A stretch of DNA of 64,000 nt from CAYJDG01 sp964368875 (GCA_964368875.1 CAYJDG010000006.1:7351-71350), one strand, 5' to 3'. Shown: positions 8,284 to 16,689, counted from the first letter of the stretch. Notes: generated from the letters alone by a model not told the origin. Made by a program: numbers and translations.

Positions 8284-9324
8284 TCAGTAAGCTTTGAACA
8301 GAACCTGTGCCGGACGTCCGGCCAGGTCGACTGGCAGTTTGGTATCAGGTTTTACTTTAACGATCGCATACGGCGCCTGCAGTCCGGCGAGCGGTGCAGT
8401 ATCCGGAACGCTCAAGGACGACTGAATCGCGGCGATGTGTCCGGTAAATTGTGTTTCGCTCCCGGCGATGGTCAGCGTAACCGGGCTGTTCATCTTCAGG
8501 CGCTGGGCGTTGGCAGGCTCGATCCGGGCGCTGATGGTTGGGTATTCATCCATCGCGATCAGAGTAACGATCGGCTTATCAGTGCTGATTGCCTGATTGT
8601 CGCGGGCATCACGGCTGTAAATGAAACAGTCGCATGGGCTGTTGACCGGGGTTGCATCGACCATACCGATCACTTCGCCGACTTTAACGGTGACAGCATC
8701 AGCAGGCAGATTGTTTTTGTAACGGCCGTTCCCTGGCGACACGACGATGGTGTTCTGTGCTTCAACGACAGCGTTGCTGGCTTTGATCATCAGAACGTTT
8801 TCGATGATGTTGCTGCCGACAAAAAGGGCGGCGAGGGTGCCAAGCAGGGTGATGAAGAACAATGGCAACGCCTGACGGATCATGTTCGGCGTGTTGTTCT
8901 GGCCAGTGGCCTGTTTTCTGATTTTGACGAAATTATCACGGGCAACGACGTTCAGCAGATCCGGCCCGGCGACGATGTCACCTGAGATGTAGGATTTGAG
9001 AATGTGGTTGAGCAGGGAAATCTGCTGTTTGGTCAGGTTGGTAAAGCGGACGCCGAGTACTTTGGTCTGGGCGTTGTGCGCCTGAACGTGTCCGGTCAGG
9101 TCGATATCCATCGAAAAGTCCTGAAACGGGAGGGTCAGGGTCAGAGAGACGGTTTCACCAGTCGCATATGACTTTGTGATGTCCATAATCCCGATGCCGC
9201 CGGAGGAGAGATCGCGCACGTTATGGGTTGCGCCGTCGAATTGGACTTCGGCCGGCAGGCGGACTCGCACGAATTGACGTTGGGCTTCACTCTCGTGGAC
9301 GATTTGTTCAACAGTTTCAGTCAT
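8284..9324 (-). CDS. alg44: Alg44-like PilZ c-di-GMP receptor / membrane-fusion protein
   Basis: The 346-residue protein starts with a segment very like Pseudomonas Alg44 (VHESEAQRQ at residues 9-17). The PilZ domain carries both c-di-GMP motifs: R16-QFV-R20 (RxxxR) and D38-LSSGG (DxSxxG). A transmembrane helix follows at about 153-178 (LPLFFITLLGTLAALFVG). The C-terminal half has an HlyD-like periplasmic fold with a CDC motif around residue 235. In Pseudomonas, c-di-GMP binding to Alg44 switches on the Alg8 polymerase. Here it is the first gene of the operon, and no alg8 precedes it; mucR is divergent instead. GAGAG upstream of the ATG serves as the ribosome-binding site. Confidence 0.88.
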   Translation of the reverse strand: MTETVEQIVHESEAQRQFVRVRLPAEVQFDGATHNVRDLSSGGIGIMDITKSYATGETVSLTLTLPFQDFSMDIDLTGHVQAHNAQTKVLGVRFTNLTKQQISLLNHILKSYISGDIVAGPDLLNVVARDNFVKIRKQATGQNNTPNMIRQALPLFFITLLGTLAALFVGSNIIENVLMIKASNAVVEAQNTIVVSPGNGRYKNNLPADAVTVKVGEVIGMVDATPVNSPCDCFIYSRDARDNQAISTDKPIVTLIAMDEYPTISARIEPANAQRLKMNSPVTLTIAGSETQFTGHIAAIQSSLSVPDTAPLAGLQAPYAIVKVKPDTKLPVDLAGRPAQVLFKAY

Positions 9325-9378
9325 TTGCTCTCAATGGATGGTAATTTGCTGCGTTGCATTAATATAACGAATAGCCTT

Positions 9379-9408
9379 TGCATATCATAGAGTTTTCTTC
9401 ACTGACAA
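9379..9408 (-). promoter_or_regulatory. Candidate sigma70-like promoter for the alg44 operon
   Basis: Read on the - strand, TTGTCA (9403-9408) and TATGCA (9379-9384) are separated by 18 bp and lie about 55-80 bp upstream of the alg44 start. The match to consensus is moderate. It is called by eye only; other AT-rich hexamers in the same 236-bp divergent region could serve instead. Confidence 0.3.
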
Positions 9409-9414
9409 TATAAA

Positions 9415-9428
9415 ACGCACGCGCGCGT
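9415..9428. promoter_or_regulatory. Alternating purine-pyrimidine palindrome in the alg44-mucR divergent region
   Basis: Fourteen bases alternate strictly purine-pyrimidine, and the inner ACGCGCGCGT (9419-9428) is a perfect 10-base palindrome. It lies just upstream of the candidate alg44 -35 element, between alg44 and mucR. It could be a protein-binding site or a DNA stretch prone to the Z form. No known operator is recognised. Confidence 0.3.
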
Positions 9429-9560
9429 CAGGATTGTAGGAAGATTGTCGGGTTTGGAGTAATCGTTAAGAAAAAAATACAGTAAAGACGCAGACACAGG
9501 CTTGCTTTCATTAGATATACTTCATAATACTCAGAATATGACCGGGAGAGAGCTAAAACC

Positions 9561-9986
9561 ATGACAGATTCAGTAAAACACCAGGACTTGCTTGCCTTAA
9601 CGACCGAGATTGTTTCGGCGCACCTGTCCAATAACGCTGTCAGTGCCCAAGAAATTCCCTCGCTGATTGAAAAAATTTACAAAACCCTTGCTGGCATGGG
9701 TGGCGAGAGCGTTCCGGTCTCCTCCGAACGGCCACAGCCAGCGGTTCCGATCCGTAAATCGGTCATGCCGGATTACCTGATCTGCCTTGAAGACGGCAAA
9801 AAGCTGAAAATGCTGAAACGTCATCTAATGACCGCTTATAAGATGACCCCGGAACAATACCGTGACCGCTGGGGCCTGCCGCCAGATTACCCAATGGTTG
9901 CCCCAAACTACGCCCGCCAACGCAGCAAGCTCGCCAAGGATATTGGTCTGGGGATCAAAGGTCGTGGTAGCGGGAAGAAAAAATAA
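9561..9986 (+). CDS. mucR: MucR/Ros family transcriptional regulator
   Basis: This 141-residue protein matches the alphaproteobacterial MucR/Ros family. The zinc-finger region reads ICLEDGKKLKMLKRHL (about 74-89), followed by the conserved MTPEQYRDRWGLPPDYPMVAPNYA and a basic tail. These proteins bind AT-rich DNA and, in rhizobia and Brucella, control exopolysaccharide synthesis and other traits. The ribosome-binding site is GGGAGAGAG about 10 bp upstream. It is divergent from alg44 across 236 bp containing AT-rich tracts and a GC palindrome, so control of the alginate-type operon and of itself is plausible (inference). Confidence 0.93.
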   Translation: MTDSVKHQDLLALTTEIVSAHLSNNAVSAQEIPSLIEKIYKTLAGMGGESVPVSSERPQPAVPIRKSVMPDYLICLEDGKKLKMLKRHLMTAYKMTPEQYRDRWGLPPDYPMVAPNYARQRSKLAKDIGLGIKGRGSGKKK

Positions 9987-9998
9987 GTTACCCTAAAT

Positions 9999-10072
9999 CG
10001 TCATTGCGAGGCGGCAAAGCCGACTAAGCAATCCAGGCTTTCTGGATCGCCACGCTATGCTCGCGATGACAG
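9999..10072. repeat. Two-tier palindromic repeat element
   Basis: CGTCATTGCGAG (9999-10010) pairs with CTCGCGATGACAG (10060-10072). Inside it GCAATCCAG (10028-10036) pairs with CTGGATCGC (10042-10050), giving a long stem with an inner hairpin. The pattern (TCATTGCGAG ... GCAATCCAG ... CTGGAT ... CTCGC-ATGAC) resembles short palindromic repeats scattered through many bacterial genomes, including Rickettsiales. It lies between convergent mucR and a small - strand ORF and could form a hairpin in transcripts from either side. I saw no second copy in this window. Confidence 0.7.
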
Positions 10073-10082
10073 AAACTATTTA

Positions 10083-10229
10083 CTAACAGTCAGCACCCAT
10101 CACAGTAACTCCCTCCTTATCGCCGCAAGGAGTGTTCGGGTTTGACTGAGTTCTTAAAATATAAACTGTTGTTACAATCAGTAAGAAAATAGCTATTAAG
10201 ATTACGGCTAAAAATTTCTTCTTGTGCAT
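10083..10229 (-). CDS. Candidate 48-residue single-span membrane peptide
   Basis: The ATG at 10227-10229 opens 48 codons to a TAG at 10083-10085. The peptide starts MHKKKF, then has a hydrophobic run of about 18 residues (LAVILIAIFLLIVTTVYIL), then a polar tail with two Cys (PCGDKEG and terminal ADC). The positive-inside start, single span and Cys-containing tail fit a real small membrane protein. It begins 27 bp after the proC stop on the same strand and ends 10 bp from the palindromic repeat. The ribosome-binding site is weak. No family is recognised. Confidence 0.45.
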   Translation of the reverse strand: MHKKKFLAVILIAIFLLIVTTVYILRTQSNPNTPCGDKEGVTVMGADC

Positions 10230-10256
10230 GATGAGTCGCTTGTATTTTTAGTCAAA

Positions 10257-11063
10257 TTACTTCGCCAGCTCTTTACCGCGCTTGGTTGCTGCCGCAACGG
10301 CGTCAGTCAGGACTTTCGACAATCCATTTTCGCTCATTAATACTTTAAGTGCCGCCTCGGTCGTGCCGCCGGGGCTGGTGACGTTTTCGCGGAGCGTGGC
10401 GGGTGCAATGCCGATCTCGGCTGCGGCCAGATGCGCCGATCCGATAACGGTCTGGCGCGCGAGGGTCTTTGCAAGCTCCGCTGGCAGTCCCGCTTTTTCT
10501 CCGGCATTCGCCAACTCTTCGATTAACAAGAACACGTAGGCTGGGCCGCTGCCTGACACGGCGGTGACGGCATCCATCAGGCTTTCATCATCGATCCACG
10601 ACACGACACCGACCGCGCCAAGGAGGTCGGTCGCCAGATGTCTATGGATCGGCGTAATCTCAGCGTTGGCGCACATCACGCTGATCCCATGACCAATCGC
10701 GGCAGGCGTGTTTGGCATGGCGCGGATGACCGGACGGTTGAGGCCGAAGATTGTTGCATATTGGGCAAGGGATTTTCCGGCGGCAATCGAGAGGATCGGC
10801 ACTCCCGGTGCGAGTTTCAAATTAAGGACATCACACGCCTCACGCATGATCTGCGGCTTGACGGCCAGCACGACGATGGTCGGATCAAATCCGTGGGGAA
10901 GATCGTCGGCGGATTTCAGGTGCGTGCTGTTAGGGAAGGCCGGAATATCATTCGGCTCGATGATGGTCAGGTCAAGTGTCGGAAATTTTTTCTGCCACCC
11001 GCGCACCAGCGCAGTGCCCATCTTACCGCACCCAGCCAGCAGGATATGCGGATGATCGCTCAT
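10257..11063 (-). CDS. proC: Pyrroline-5-carboxylate reductase
   Basis: This 268-residue enzyme reduces 1-pyrroline-5-carboxylate to proline with NAD(P)H in the cytoplasm. The N-terminal Rossmann motif is GCGKMGTALVRGW (about 11-23). The C-terminal signature runs from AVSGSGPAYVFLLIEEL to LRENVTSPGGTTEAAL. Length is normal for ProC. It follows the ybjN-like gene by 4 bp in the block ubiK-ybjN-proC, an order common in alphaproteobacteria, so the three are probably one transcript. Confidence 0.95.
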   Translation of the reverse strand: MSDHPHILLAGCGKMGTALVRGWQKKFPTLDLTIIEPNDIPAFPNSTHLKSADDLPHGFDPTIVVLAVKPQIMREACDVLNLKLAPGVPILSIAAGKSLAQYATIFGLNRPVIRAMPNTPAAIGHGISVMCANAEITPIHRHLATDLLGAVGVVSWIDDESLMDAVTAVSGSGPAYVFLLIEELANAGEKAGLPAELAKTLARQTVIGSAHLAAAEIGIAPATLRENVTSPGGTTEAALKVLMSENGLSKVLTDAVAAATKRGKELAK

Positions 11064-11067
11064 GTGG

Positions 11068-11577
11068 TTATGACTGACCGGCGACGGTCATCATGGCGAG
11101 AGAGAAGGAATCGTTATCGTTGGCGTTCTCATGCGAGAGCATCAACAGCGTGGAATAGTTGCGGTCACATTCATCAATCGCGATCTGCATCAGGTCTTGC
11201 AGGTGCTCGGCACCAGATGTCTGGGTTTGGCCGCGGAACAACTGGGTGTGACGGAAGGACGGCACCAACGTGTTTTCGCAAAGGTCGAAATGCCCGAGCC
11301 ACAGTGCGCGGTTAATCTTACCGAGCGTGCGGAACGCCAGATCAGTATTGGCATCAAGGATTTGCAGATCGAATTCGCAGCAGAATTGCAGCGCATTATA
11401 TTGGTCATCCCAGGCGAACATCATGCGGTAGAGCGCGTGGCGGCCTTTGACTTCGACGAACAGTTCGTCACGGTTGGCGCGATTGAACGACCAGTTCTGA
11501 GCGCTCAGGACATCTTCAACGCCGTCGAGAGGGTTGCTGATGTCATCTTCAAACAGGGAGTCGGTCAGATCGGTCAT
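11068..11577 (-). CDS. YbjN domain-containing protein
   Basis: This 169-residue acidic protein has the YbjN (type III secretion chaperone-like) fold pattern: an N-terminal acidic segment, DELFVEVKGRHALYRMMFAWDDQYNALQF, then NRALWLGHFDLCENTLVPSFRHT. The family's biochemical role is not settled; members are often encoded beside proC in alphaproteobacteria, as here. It lies 9 bp after ubiK and 4 bp before proC. A chaperone-like role is only inference from fold similarity. Confidence 0.75.
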   Translation of the reverse strand: MTDLTDSLFEDDISNPLDGVEDVLSAQNWSFNRANRDELFVEVKGRHALYRMMFAWDDQYNALQFCCEFDLQILDANTDLAFRTLGKINRALWLGHFDLCENTLVPSFRHTQLFRGQTQTSGAEHLQDLMQIAIDECDRNYSTLLMLSHENANDNDSFSLAMMTVAGQS

Positions 11578-11586
11578 GCTGGACTT

Positions 11587-11919
11587 CTATTTCCGTTTTG
11601 CTTTGCGCTGAGGTTTTGCTTTGGCTTTTCCGGCAGTGGCGGTAGAGCCTTTGCGCGGGGCGGCAGGGGCTTTGCCTTTCACCAGAATTTCCAGATCATG
11701 GATACGCTTTTTCAGAAGTTCCTGTTCGGCGCGAAAGCCTGCGACCATCGACTGGAGGCGTTCGATCTCGGCTTTTGGTGCGAGGTCCATACGGTCAGCC
11801 ACGGCATCAACCCTTCCTTGCAGATCGGATTGAACCTGTTTGCGGACGGTGGACACCAGACTAACGGCGCCTCCGGCCACGCGGGCTAAATCGTCCAATA
11901 TCTTGTTATCGATTGGCAT
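11587..11919 (-). CDS. ubiK: Accessory factor UbiK family (BMFP) protein
   Basis: Starting at the ATG at 11917-11919 (MPIDNKILDDLARVAGGA) gives 110 residues; an in-frame start 45 bp upstream adds a non-conserved lead. The pattern is an amphipathic N-terminal helix with DLARVAGGAV, a Q/D-rich segment, then a coiled coil (EIERLQSMVAGFRAEQELLKKRIHDLE), followed by a Lys/Ala-rich tail. This matches the membrane-fusogenic BMFP/UbiK family, which assists ubiquinone biosynthesis complexes in Proteobacteria. It heads the block with ybjN and proC. Confidence 0.8.
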   Translation of the reverse strand: MPIDNKILDDLARVAGGAVSLVSTVRKQVQSDLQGRVDAVADRMDLAPKAEIERLQSMVAGFRAEQELLKKRIHDLEILVKGKAPAAPRKGSTATAGKAKAKPQRKAKRK

Positions 11920-12085
11920 ATATGACTCGTGATGTCCCCTGTGAAGTGACGAATTGGTTAACACCCGTATCCCGGCGTTGCAACCCCGCCAAAAAGGCCT
12001 TATGCAGGGGGAATCGAGTAAAGCTTAGGAATGAGCAGGGTTAAGCCCCCGCGCTTTTCGGTGGATAATTTTTCAGGAGACAAAA

Positions 12086-13078
12086 ATGATCGTCATTACG
12101 GGCGGAACTGGCTTCATCGGGTCCAATCTGGTTGCAGAGCTGGAAGCGCAGGGCGCAGACAACCTCGTCGTCTGCGATGTTCTGGGAACTGCCGACAAAT
12201 GGCGCAACATTTCCAAGCGCGGATTGCGCGATTTCGTTCATCCGGAAAATCTCTTCGCCTATCTCAATACCCATAAAAAAGAAGTCAAAGTCATTTTCCA
12301 CATGGGGGCGATTTCCTCGACCACGGAAAAAGACGCCGACCTCATCATGCAGAACAACTTCATCCTGACCAAAGACCTCTGGCGCTGGTGCAGTGAGAAT
12401 AAGGTGCGCTTTATCTATGCGTCATCCGCTGCGACCTACGGCGACGGCGACGATGGCTTCATTGATAATGACACGCCTGATTTTCTGGCGAAGTTGCGTC
12501 CGCTTAATCCGTATGGCTGGTCCAAACATCTGTTTGACCGCCGCGTCTCGAACCTTCTTTATATCACAAAGGCCGAAGAGCCGCCGCCGCAATGGGCTGG
12601 TCTTAAATTCTTCAACGTCTACGGCCCCAACGAATATCATAAGGGCGATCAGATGAGCGTGATCTGCAAGCTCTATCCGCAGATCGTCGCTGGTGCGGCT
12701 GCACGCATGTTTAAATCAGATAACCCGGCTTATGAAGATGGCGGCCAATTGCGCGACTTCGTCTATGTCGATGATTGCGTGAACGTCATGCTGTGGCTTT
12801 ATAACAATCCGAAAGTCAGCGGCCTGTTCAATGTCGGGACTGGTAAGGCCCGCAGCTTCAAGGACCTCGCGCTCTCGACCTTCAGCGCCGCCGGGATGGA
12901 ACCGAAGATCACCTATATCGACATGCCCGAACAGTTGAAAAACAAATATCAGTACTACACGCAGGCCGATGTTTCGAAACTGCGGGCCGCTGGTTACACC
13001 ACGCCGTTCACCGAACTTGAAGACGGCGTGCGCAATTATGTGCAGGGCTTTATGGCCGCAGGGGATCAGTACCGCTAA
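12086..13078 (+). CDS. hldD: ADP-L-glycero-D-manno-heptose-6-epimerase
   Basis: This 330-residue extended SDR epimerase makes the L,D-heptose precursor for the LPS inner core. It shows the NAD(P) motif TGGTGFIGSN (about 5-14), the family motif HMGAISSTTEKD, the active-site region YGWSKHLFDRRV (YxxxK), and KFFNVYGPNEYHKGDQMSV, which are typical of HldD/RfaD. The start follows TTCAGGAGACAAAA, a good ribosome-binding site. It is followed 2 bp later by lgt, so an envelope-biogenesis operon from hldD to pgeF is likely. It indicates a Gram-negative LPS with heptose. Confidence 0.95.
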   Translation: MIVITGGTGFIGSNLVAELEAQGADNLVVCDVLGTADKWRNISKRGLRDFVHPENLFAYLNTHKKEVKVIFHMGAISSTTEKDADLIMQNNFILTKDLWRWCSENKVRFIYASSAATYGDGDDGFIDNDTPDFLAKLRPLNPYGWSKHLFDRRVSNLLYITKAEEPPPQWAGLKFFNVYGPNEYHKGDQMSVICKLYPQIVAGAAARMFKSDNPAYEDGGQLRDFVYVDDCVNVMLWLYNNPKVSGLFNVGTGKARSFKDLALSTFSAAGMEPKITYIDMPEQLKNKYQYYTQADVSKLRAAGYTTPFTELEDGVRNYVQGFMAAGDQYR

Positions 13079-13080
13079 TC

Positions 13081-13884
13081 ATGGCTTTAGAATTTCCCCA
13101 GATCGACCCCATCGCCATTCATCTCGGCCCGTTTGCAATTCACTGGTATGCGCTGGCGTATCTTTCCGGCTTTTTGGTCGGCTGGTGGCTCGTCAAATAT
13201 ATCTGCCGTCTCGATAAGAACGAACACCGCCCGAATTCCGACGACATGGATGATTTCATGACCTGGGCGATCCTCTCCATCCTGCTCGGCGGACGGCTGG
13301 GCTATATTCTCTTTTATAACCTGCCGCATTACATCGATAACCCACTTGATGTATTTAAACTCTGGCAAGGCGGCATGTCGTTCCATGGTGGCTTGATCGG
13401 CGTGATCAGCGTTATCGTGCTCTATGCCAAAATTAAAAAAATCTCGGTCCTGCGTCTCGCCGATCTCTTTTCGGTCGCGGCTCCGGTGGGCTTTTTCTTC
13501 GGGCGGATCGCCAATTTTATCAACGGCGAACTCTATGGCCGCGTCACCGATGTGCCGTGGGCCATGGTGTTCCCCAAAGGCGGCCCGGAACCGCGCCATC
13601 CGAGCCAATTATATGAGGCTTTGCTCGAAGGGCTGGTGATGTTTGCCGCGCTCTTTGCGATGGCGCACAGTGATAAAATCCGCAACCGGCCCGGCCTGAT
13701 CTCGGCCGGATTTATGGGGATTTATGGCACGTCGCGCTTTCTGATCGAATATGTCCGCCAGCCGGATGAACAGCTCGGCTTGTTCTTCAATTTCATTTCG
13801 ATGGGGCAGTTGCTCTGCATTCCAATGTTTATCGCCTGCGCAATTCTGATTTATGTGGCCCGCCGCAATGAACGACCTGTCTGA
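13081..13884 (+). CDS. lgt: Prolipoprotein diacylglyceryl transferase
   Basis: This 267-residue polytopic inner-membrane enzyme transfers diacylglycerol to the lipobox Cys of prolipoproteins. It shows the Lgt landmarks GGRLGYILFYN, the essential-His region GGMSFHGGLIG, and the signature GRIANFINGELYGR. Several hydrophobic spans are evident. It begins 2 bp after hldD and overlaps the next gene by 17 bp. Lipoprotein substrates in this window would include the AlgK-like and OmpA-like lipoproteins. Confidence 0.95.
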   Translation: MALEFPQIDPIAIHLGPFAIHWYALAYLSGFLVGWWLVKYICRLDKNEHRPNSDDMDDFMTWAILSILLGGRLGYILFYNLPHYIDNPLDVFKLWQGGMSFHGGLIGVISVIVLYAKIKKISVLRLADLFSVAAPVGFFFGRIANFINGELYGRVTDVPWAMVFPKGGPEPRHPSQLYEALLEGLVMFAALFAMAHSDKIRNRPGLISAGFMGIYGTSRFLIEYVRQPDEQLGLFFNFISMGQLLCIPMFIACAILIYVARRNERPV

Positions 13885-14923
13885 GATCATAAGGAAACAT
13901 ATCCTGCAGCACGGCCCGATCACCGTTGCCGATTATTGGGAGCTGTGCCTCGCACATCCGCAACACGGCTACTACATGAAGCAGGATCCGTTCGGGCAGG
14001 GGGGTGATTTCATCACTGCCCCGGAAATATCGCAGATGTTCGGCGAGATGATTGGCATCTGGGTTGCTGATCTGTGGCTTAAAATGGGTTCGCCCGCGAT
14101 GTTTGTTCTCACCGAGTGTGGGGCAGGGCGCGGCACGATGATGCAGGATCTGTTGCGGGCCACCCGCGCCGTGCCGGGGTTTCATGCAGCGCTCGATATC
14201 AATATTGTCGAAACCAGCCCGCATTTGCGAGCGGTGCAGAAACAAAACCTTACTGGCTATACCATTCACTGGCATGACACGCTGGCGACCGTCTCTGAAC
14301 TCGGCCCGCTGGTCATTCTAGGCAATGAATTCTTCGATGCCCTGCCGATCCGGCAGGTGGTGCGCGCGGACACAGCGTGGCGCGAACGCATGATCGGCAT
14401 CGATGGCGATGGTCTCGGCTTCGGCCTTGGCGACGAAATTCCGATGTCCGACCGCATTGAAACGCCGATTGGCAGCGTCTTTGAATTTTCACCTGCCCGC
14501 GATCCCGTGTGGACGGAAATGACTGGCCGCATCCGGTTGCAAGGTGGGGCGGCTCTGATGATCGATTACGGTCACGCGATCACGGGTTTTGGCGACACGC
14601 TGCAAGCAGTCAAGGATCACGCCTACGCAAATATCCTCGAAACGCCCGGCGAAGCTGACCTCACCTCGCACGTCAATTTCGAACGGCTCAAGGATATCGC
14701 CAAGGGTCTGAACCCGCGCATCGCGACGCAGGGTGATTTTCTTCGCCGCCTCGGCATTCAGCTCCGCGCGCAGACGCTGTCCAAAACCGCGTCCACCGAA
14801 CAGGCTGCGATGCTGAAGGCTGGCCTCGACCGCCTGATCGAAGACGACCAGATGGGCACTTTGTTTAAAGTGCTCAGCGTCTGCAATCCTGTCACCATCG
14901 ACCCGGCGGGATTTCATGACTGA
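13868..14923 (+). CDS. SAM-dependent methyltransferase, MidA/NDUFAF7 family
   Basis: Taking the ATG at 13868 (MNDLSEIIRKHI) gives 351 residues. The family pattern is clear: GPITVADYWELCLAHPQHGYY, GGDFITAPEISQMFGE, the SAM loop LTECGAGRGTMMQDLLR, GNEFFDALPIRQ and IDYGH. In eukaryotes the relative NDUFAF7 methylates an Arg of complex I; the bacterial target is less certain. It overlaps lgt by 17 bp and pgeF by 8 bp, the usual alphaproteobacterial lgt-midA-pgeF order, which implies tight translational coupling. Confidence 0.9.
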   Translation: MNDLSEIIRKHILQHGPITVADYWELCLAHPQHGYYMKQDPFGQGGDFITAPEISQMFGEMIGIWVADLWLKMGSPAMFVLTECGAGRGTMMQDLLRATRAVPGFHAALDINIVETSPHLRAVQKQNLTGYTIHWHDTLATVSELGPLVILGNEFFDALPIRQVVRADTAWRERMIGIDGDGLGFGLGDEIPMSDRIETPIGSVFEFSPARDPVWTEMTGRIRLQGGAALMIDYGHAITGFGDTLQAVKDHAYANILETPGEADLTSHVNFERLKDIAKGLNPRIATQGDFLRRLGIQLRAQTLSKTASTEQAAMLKAGLDRLIEDDQMGTLFKVLSVCNPVTIDPAGFHD

Positions 14924-15692
14924 ACCCCTGACCTACGCTGATTTCAACCCGCCCGGCGTGACATATGGGTTTTTTACCCGTAAAGGCGGAGTCAGTACCG
15001 GCACGTTTGCGAGCCTGAACCTCAAGCGCGGCACAGGAGATGACGACGCGGCGGTCGCTGCGAATTACAGCAGCGTTTGCCATGCGCTGGGTGTCGCCGA
15101 GGGCCAAGTGACGTTCATCACCCAGACGCACGGGAATATCTGTCACATCACCGACCAGCCTTTGCCCGGCTCTGTGGAGGGCGATGCGCTCGTCACCACC
15201 ATGCCCGGACTTGCGGTTGCAATTCTGACTGCGGACTGCGCGCCGGTATTATTGTATGGCACCACTGCAGACGGCGCGCCGATTGTTGGCGCGGCACATG
15301 CCGGGTGGGGCGGGGCGGTCAAAGGTATTCTCGAGGCCACGCTCGATGCCATGGAAAAGAAAGGCGCAAACCGCCGTACCATTCAGGCCGCCATCGGCCC
15401 CTGCATCGGACGCTTAAGTTATGAAGTCTCGCCAGAGTTTCTTGCTCCGTTTCTGGCGGACGCGCCAGAGAGCGAAAAATTCTTTATGGCCATGCCGTCA
15501 GGCAAATACCTGTTTGATCTTCCGGCCTATTGCCGCTTCCGTCTCAACCGCGCCGGGGTGCAGTCTGTCGTCATCGGCGGACAGGATACATATAAAGAGA
15601 CCGAGAGCTTTTTCAGTTACCGCCGGGATACAAAGCGCGGCGTGACCGCAGGCGGGCGGCAGATTTCAGCCATTTGTATTAGAAGTAGTTGA
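14916..15692 (+). CDS. pgeF: Peptidoglycan editing factor PgeF (YfiH/DUF152)
   Basis: This 258-residue protein has the YfiH/laccase-domain metal ligands in QTHGN, TADCAPVLLY and AAHAGWGG. PgeF proteins act in the cytoplasm to keep unwanted amino acids out of muropeptides; older annotations call them polyphenol oxidases. It begins 8 bp inside the midA-like gene. Length and motifs are ordinary for the family. Confidence 0.92.
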   Translation: MTEPLTYADFNPPGVTYGFFTRKGGVSTGTFASLNLKRGTGDDDAAVAANYSSVCHALGVAEGQVTFITQTHGNICHITDQPLPGSVEGDALVTTMPGLAVAILTADCAPVLLYGTTADGAPIVGAAHAGWGGAVKGILEATLDAMEKKGANRRTIQAAIGPCIGRLSYEVSPEFLAPFLADAPESEKFFMAMPSGKYLFDLPAYCRFRLNRAGVQSVVIGGQDTYKETESFFSYRRDTKRGVTAGGRQISAICIRSS

Positions 15693-15756
15693 TTTATAGT
15701 CCAAAATTCTTATAGTGCGGGTGTTCCGCAGCCCTGACCGAGAGACGACAAAAGCC

Positions 15757-16689
15757 ATGAAGCTGATTGCCGGTAATGCCAACCCCGCCCTCTCACAGGC
15801 GATTGCCAAATATCTCGAAATGCCGCTCACCCAGGCCAGTATCCGCCGTTTTGCCGACATGGAAGTCTTCGTCGAGATCGACGAGAACATTCGCGGCGAA
15901 GACGTGTTCGTCATCCAGCCGACCTGCTACCCGGCCAACGACAACCTGATGGAACTTCTGATCACGCTCGACGCGCTGCGCCGCTCCTCCGCGCGCCGTG
16001 TCACTGCCGTCATTCCATACTTTGGATATGCCCGTCAGGATCGCCGCACTGGCCCGCGTACGCCTATTTCTGCCAAGCTCGTCGCCAACCTGATCACCGA
16101 AGCCGGGGCCAACCGCGCTCTGATGCTCGATCTGCACGCCGGACAAATTCAGGGCTTCTTTGATATTCCGACCGATAACCTTATCGTGTCTCCAGTATTT
16201 ATCCCCGATATCGAAAAACGCTTTCCGGGCGAAGACCTCGTCATCGTCTCGCCGGATGTCGGCGGTGTCGTGCGCGCCCGTGCAATTGCCAAGCGCCTCA
16301 ACGCTGAGCTGGCCATCATCGATAAACGCCGCGAAAAGGCAGGTGTTTCCGAAGTCATGAACGTCATCGGCGACGTCGAAGGCAAAGTCTGTATCATGGT
16401 CGATGACATCATCGACTCCGGCGGCACGCTCTGCAACGGTGCGGTCGCACTGCTTGAGAAAAAAGCCAAATCGGTCTACGCCTATGTCGTCCACGGCGTA
16501 CTCTCCGGCGGCGCTGTTGCCCGTATCGCAGCCTCGCCGCTTGAAAAGCTGGTCATCACCGACAGCATCCCCGCGACCGAGACCGTCCGCAATTCGAAAA
16601 ACATCGAACAGTTGACCATCGCGCCATTGCTGGGTGAAGCGATCAAACGCATCGCCGAAGACCGCTCGATTTCGGCGCTGTTCAAATAA
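15757..16689 (+). CDS. prs: Ribose-phosphate pyrophosphokinase
   Basis: Taking the ATG at 15757 (MKLIAGNANPALS) gives 310 residues, the usual length; an upstream in-frame GTG at 15715 is rejected. The enzyme makes PRPP from ribose-5-P and ATP. It shows the ATP-binding region FGYARQDRR, the metal/ribose site region LDLHAGQIQGFF, SPDVGGVVRAR, and the PRPP loop VDDIIDSGGTL. PRPP feeds purine genes seen elsewhere in the window (purC, purK, purE). Confidence 0.96.
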   Translation: MKLIAGNANPALSQAIAKYLEMPLTQASIRRFADMEVFVEIDENIRGEDVFVIQPTCYPANDNLMELLITLDALRRSSARRVTAVIPYFGYARQDRRTGPRTPISAKLVANLITEAGANRALMLDLHAGQIQGFFDIPTDNLIVSPVFIPDIEKRFPGEDLVIVSPDVGGVVRARAIAKRLNAELAIIDKRREKAGVSEVMNVIGDVEGKVCIMVDDIIDSGGTLCNGAVALLEKKAKSVYAYVVHGVLSGGAVARIAASPLEKLVITDSIPATETVRNSKNIEQLTIAPLLGEAIKRIAEDRSISALFK

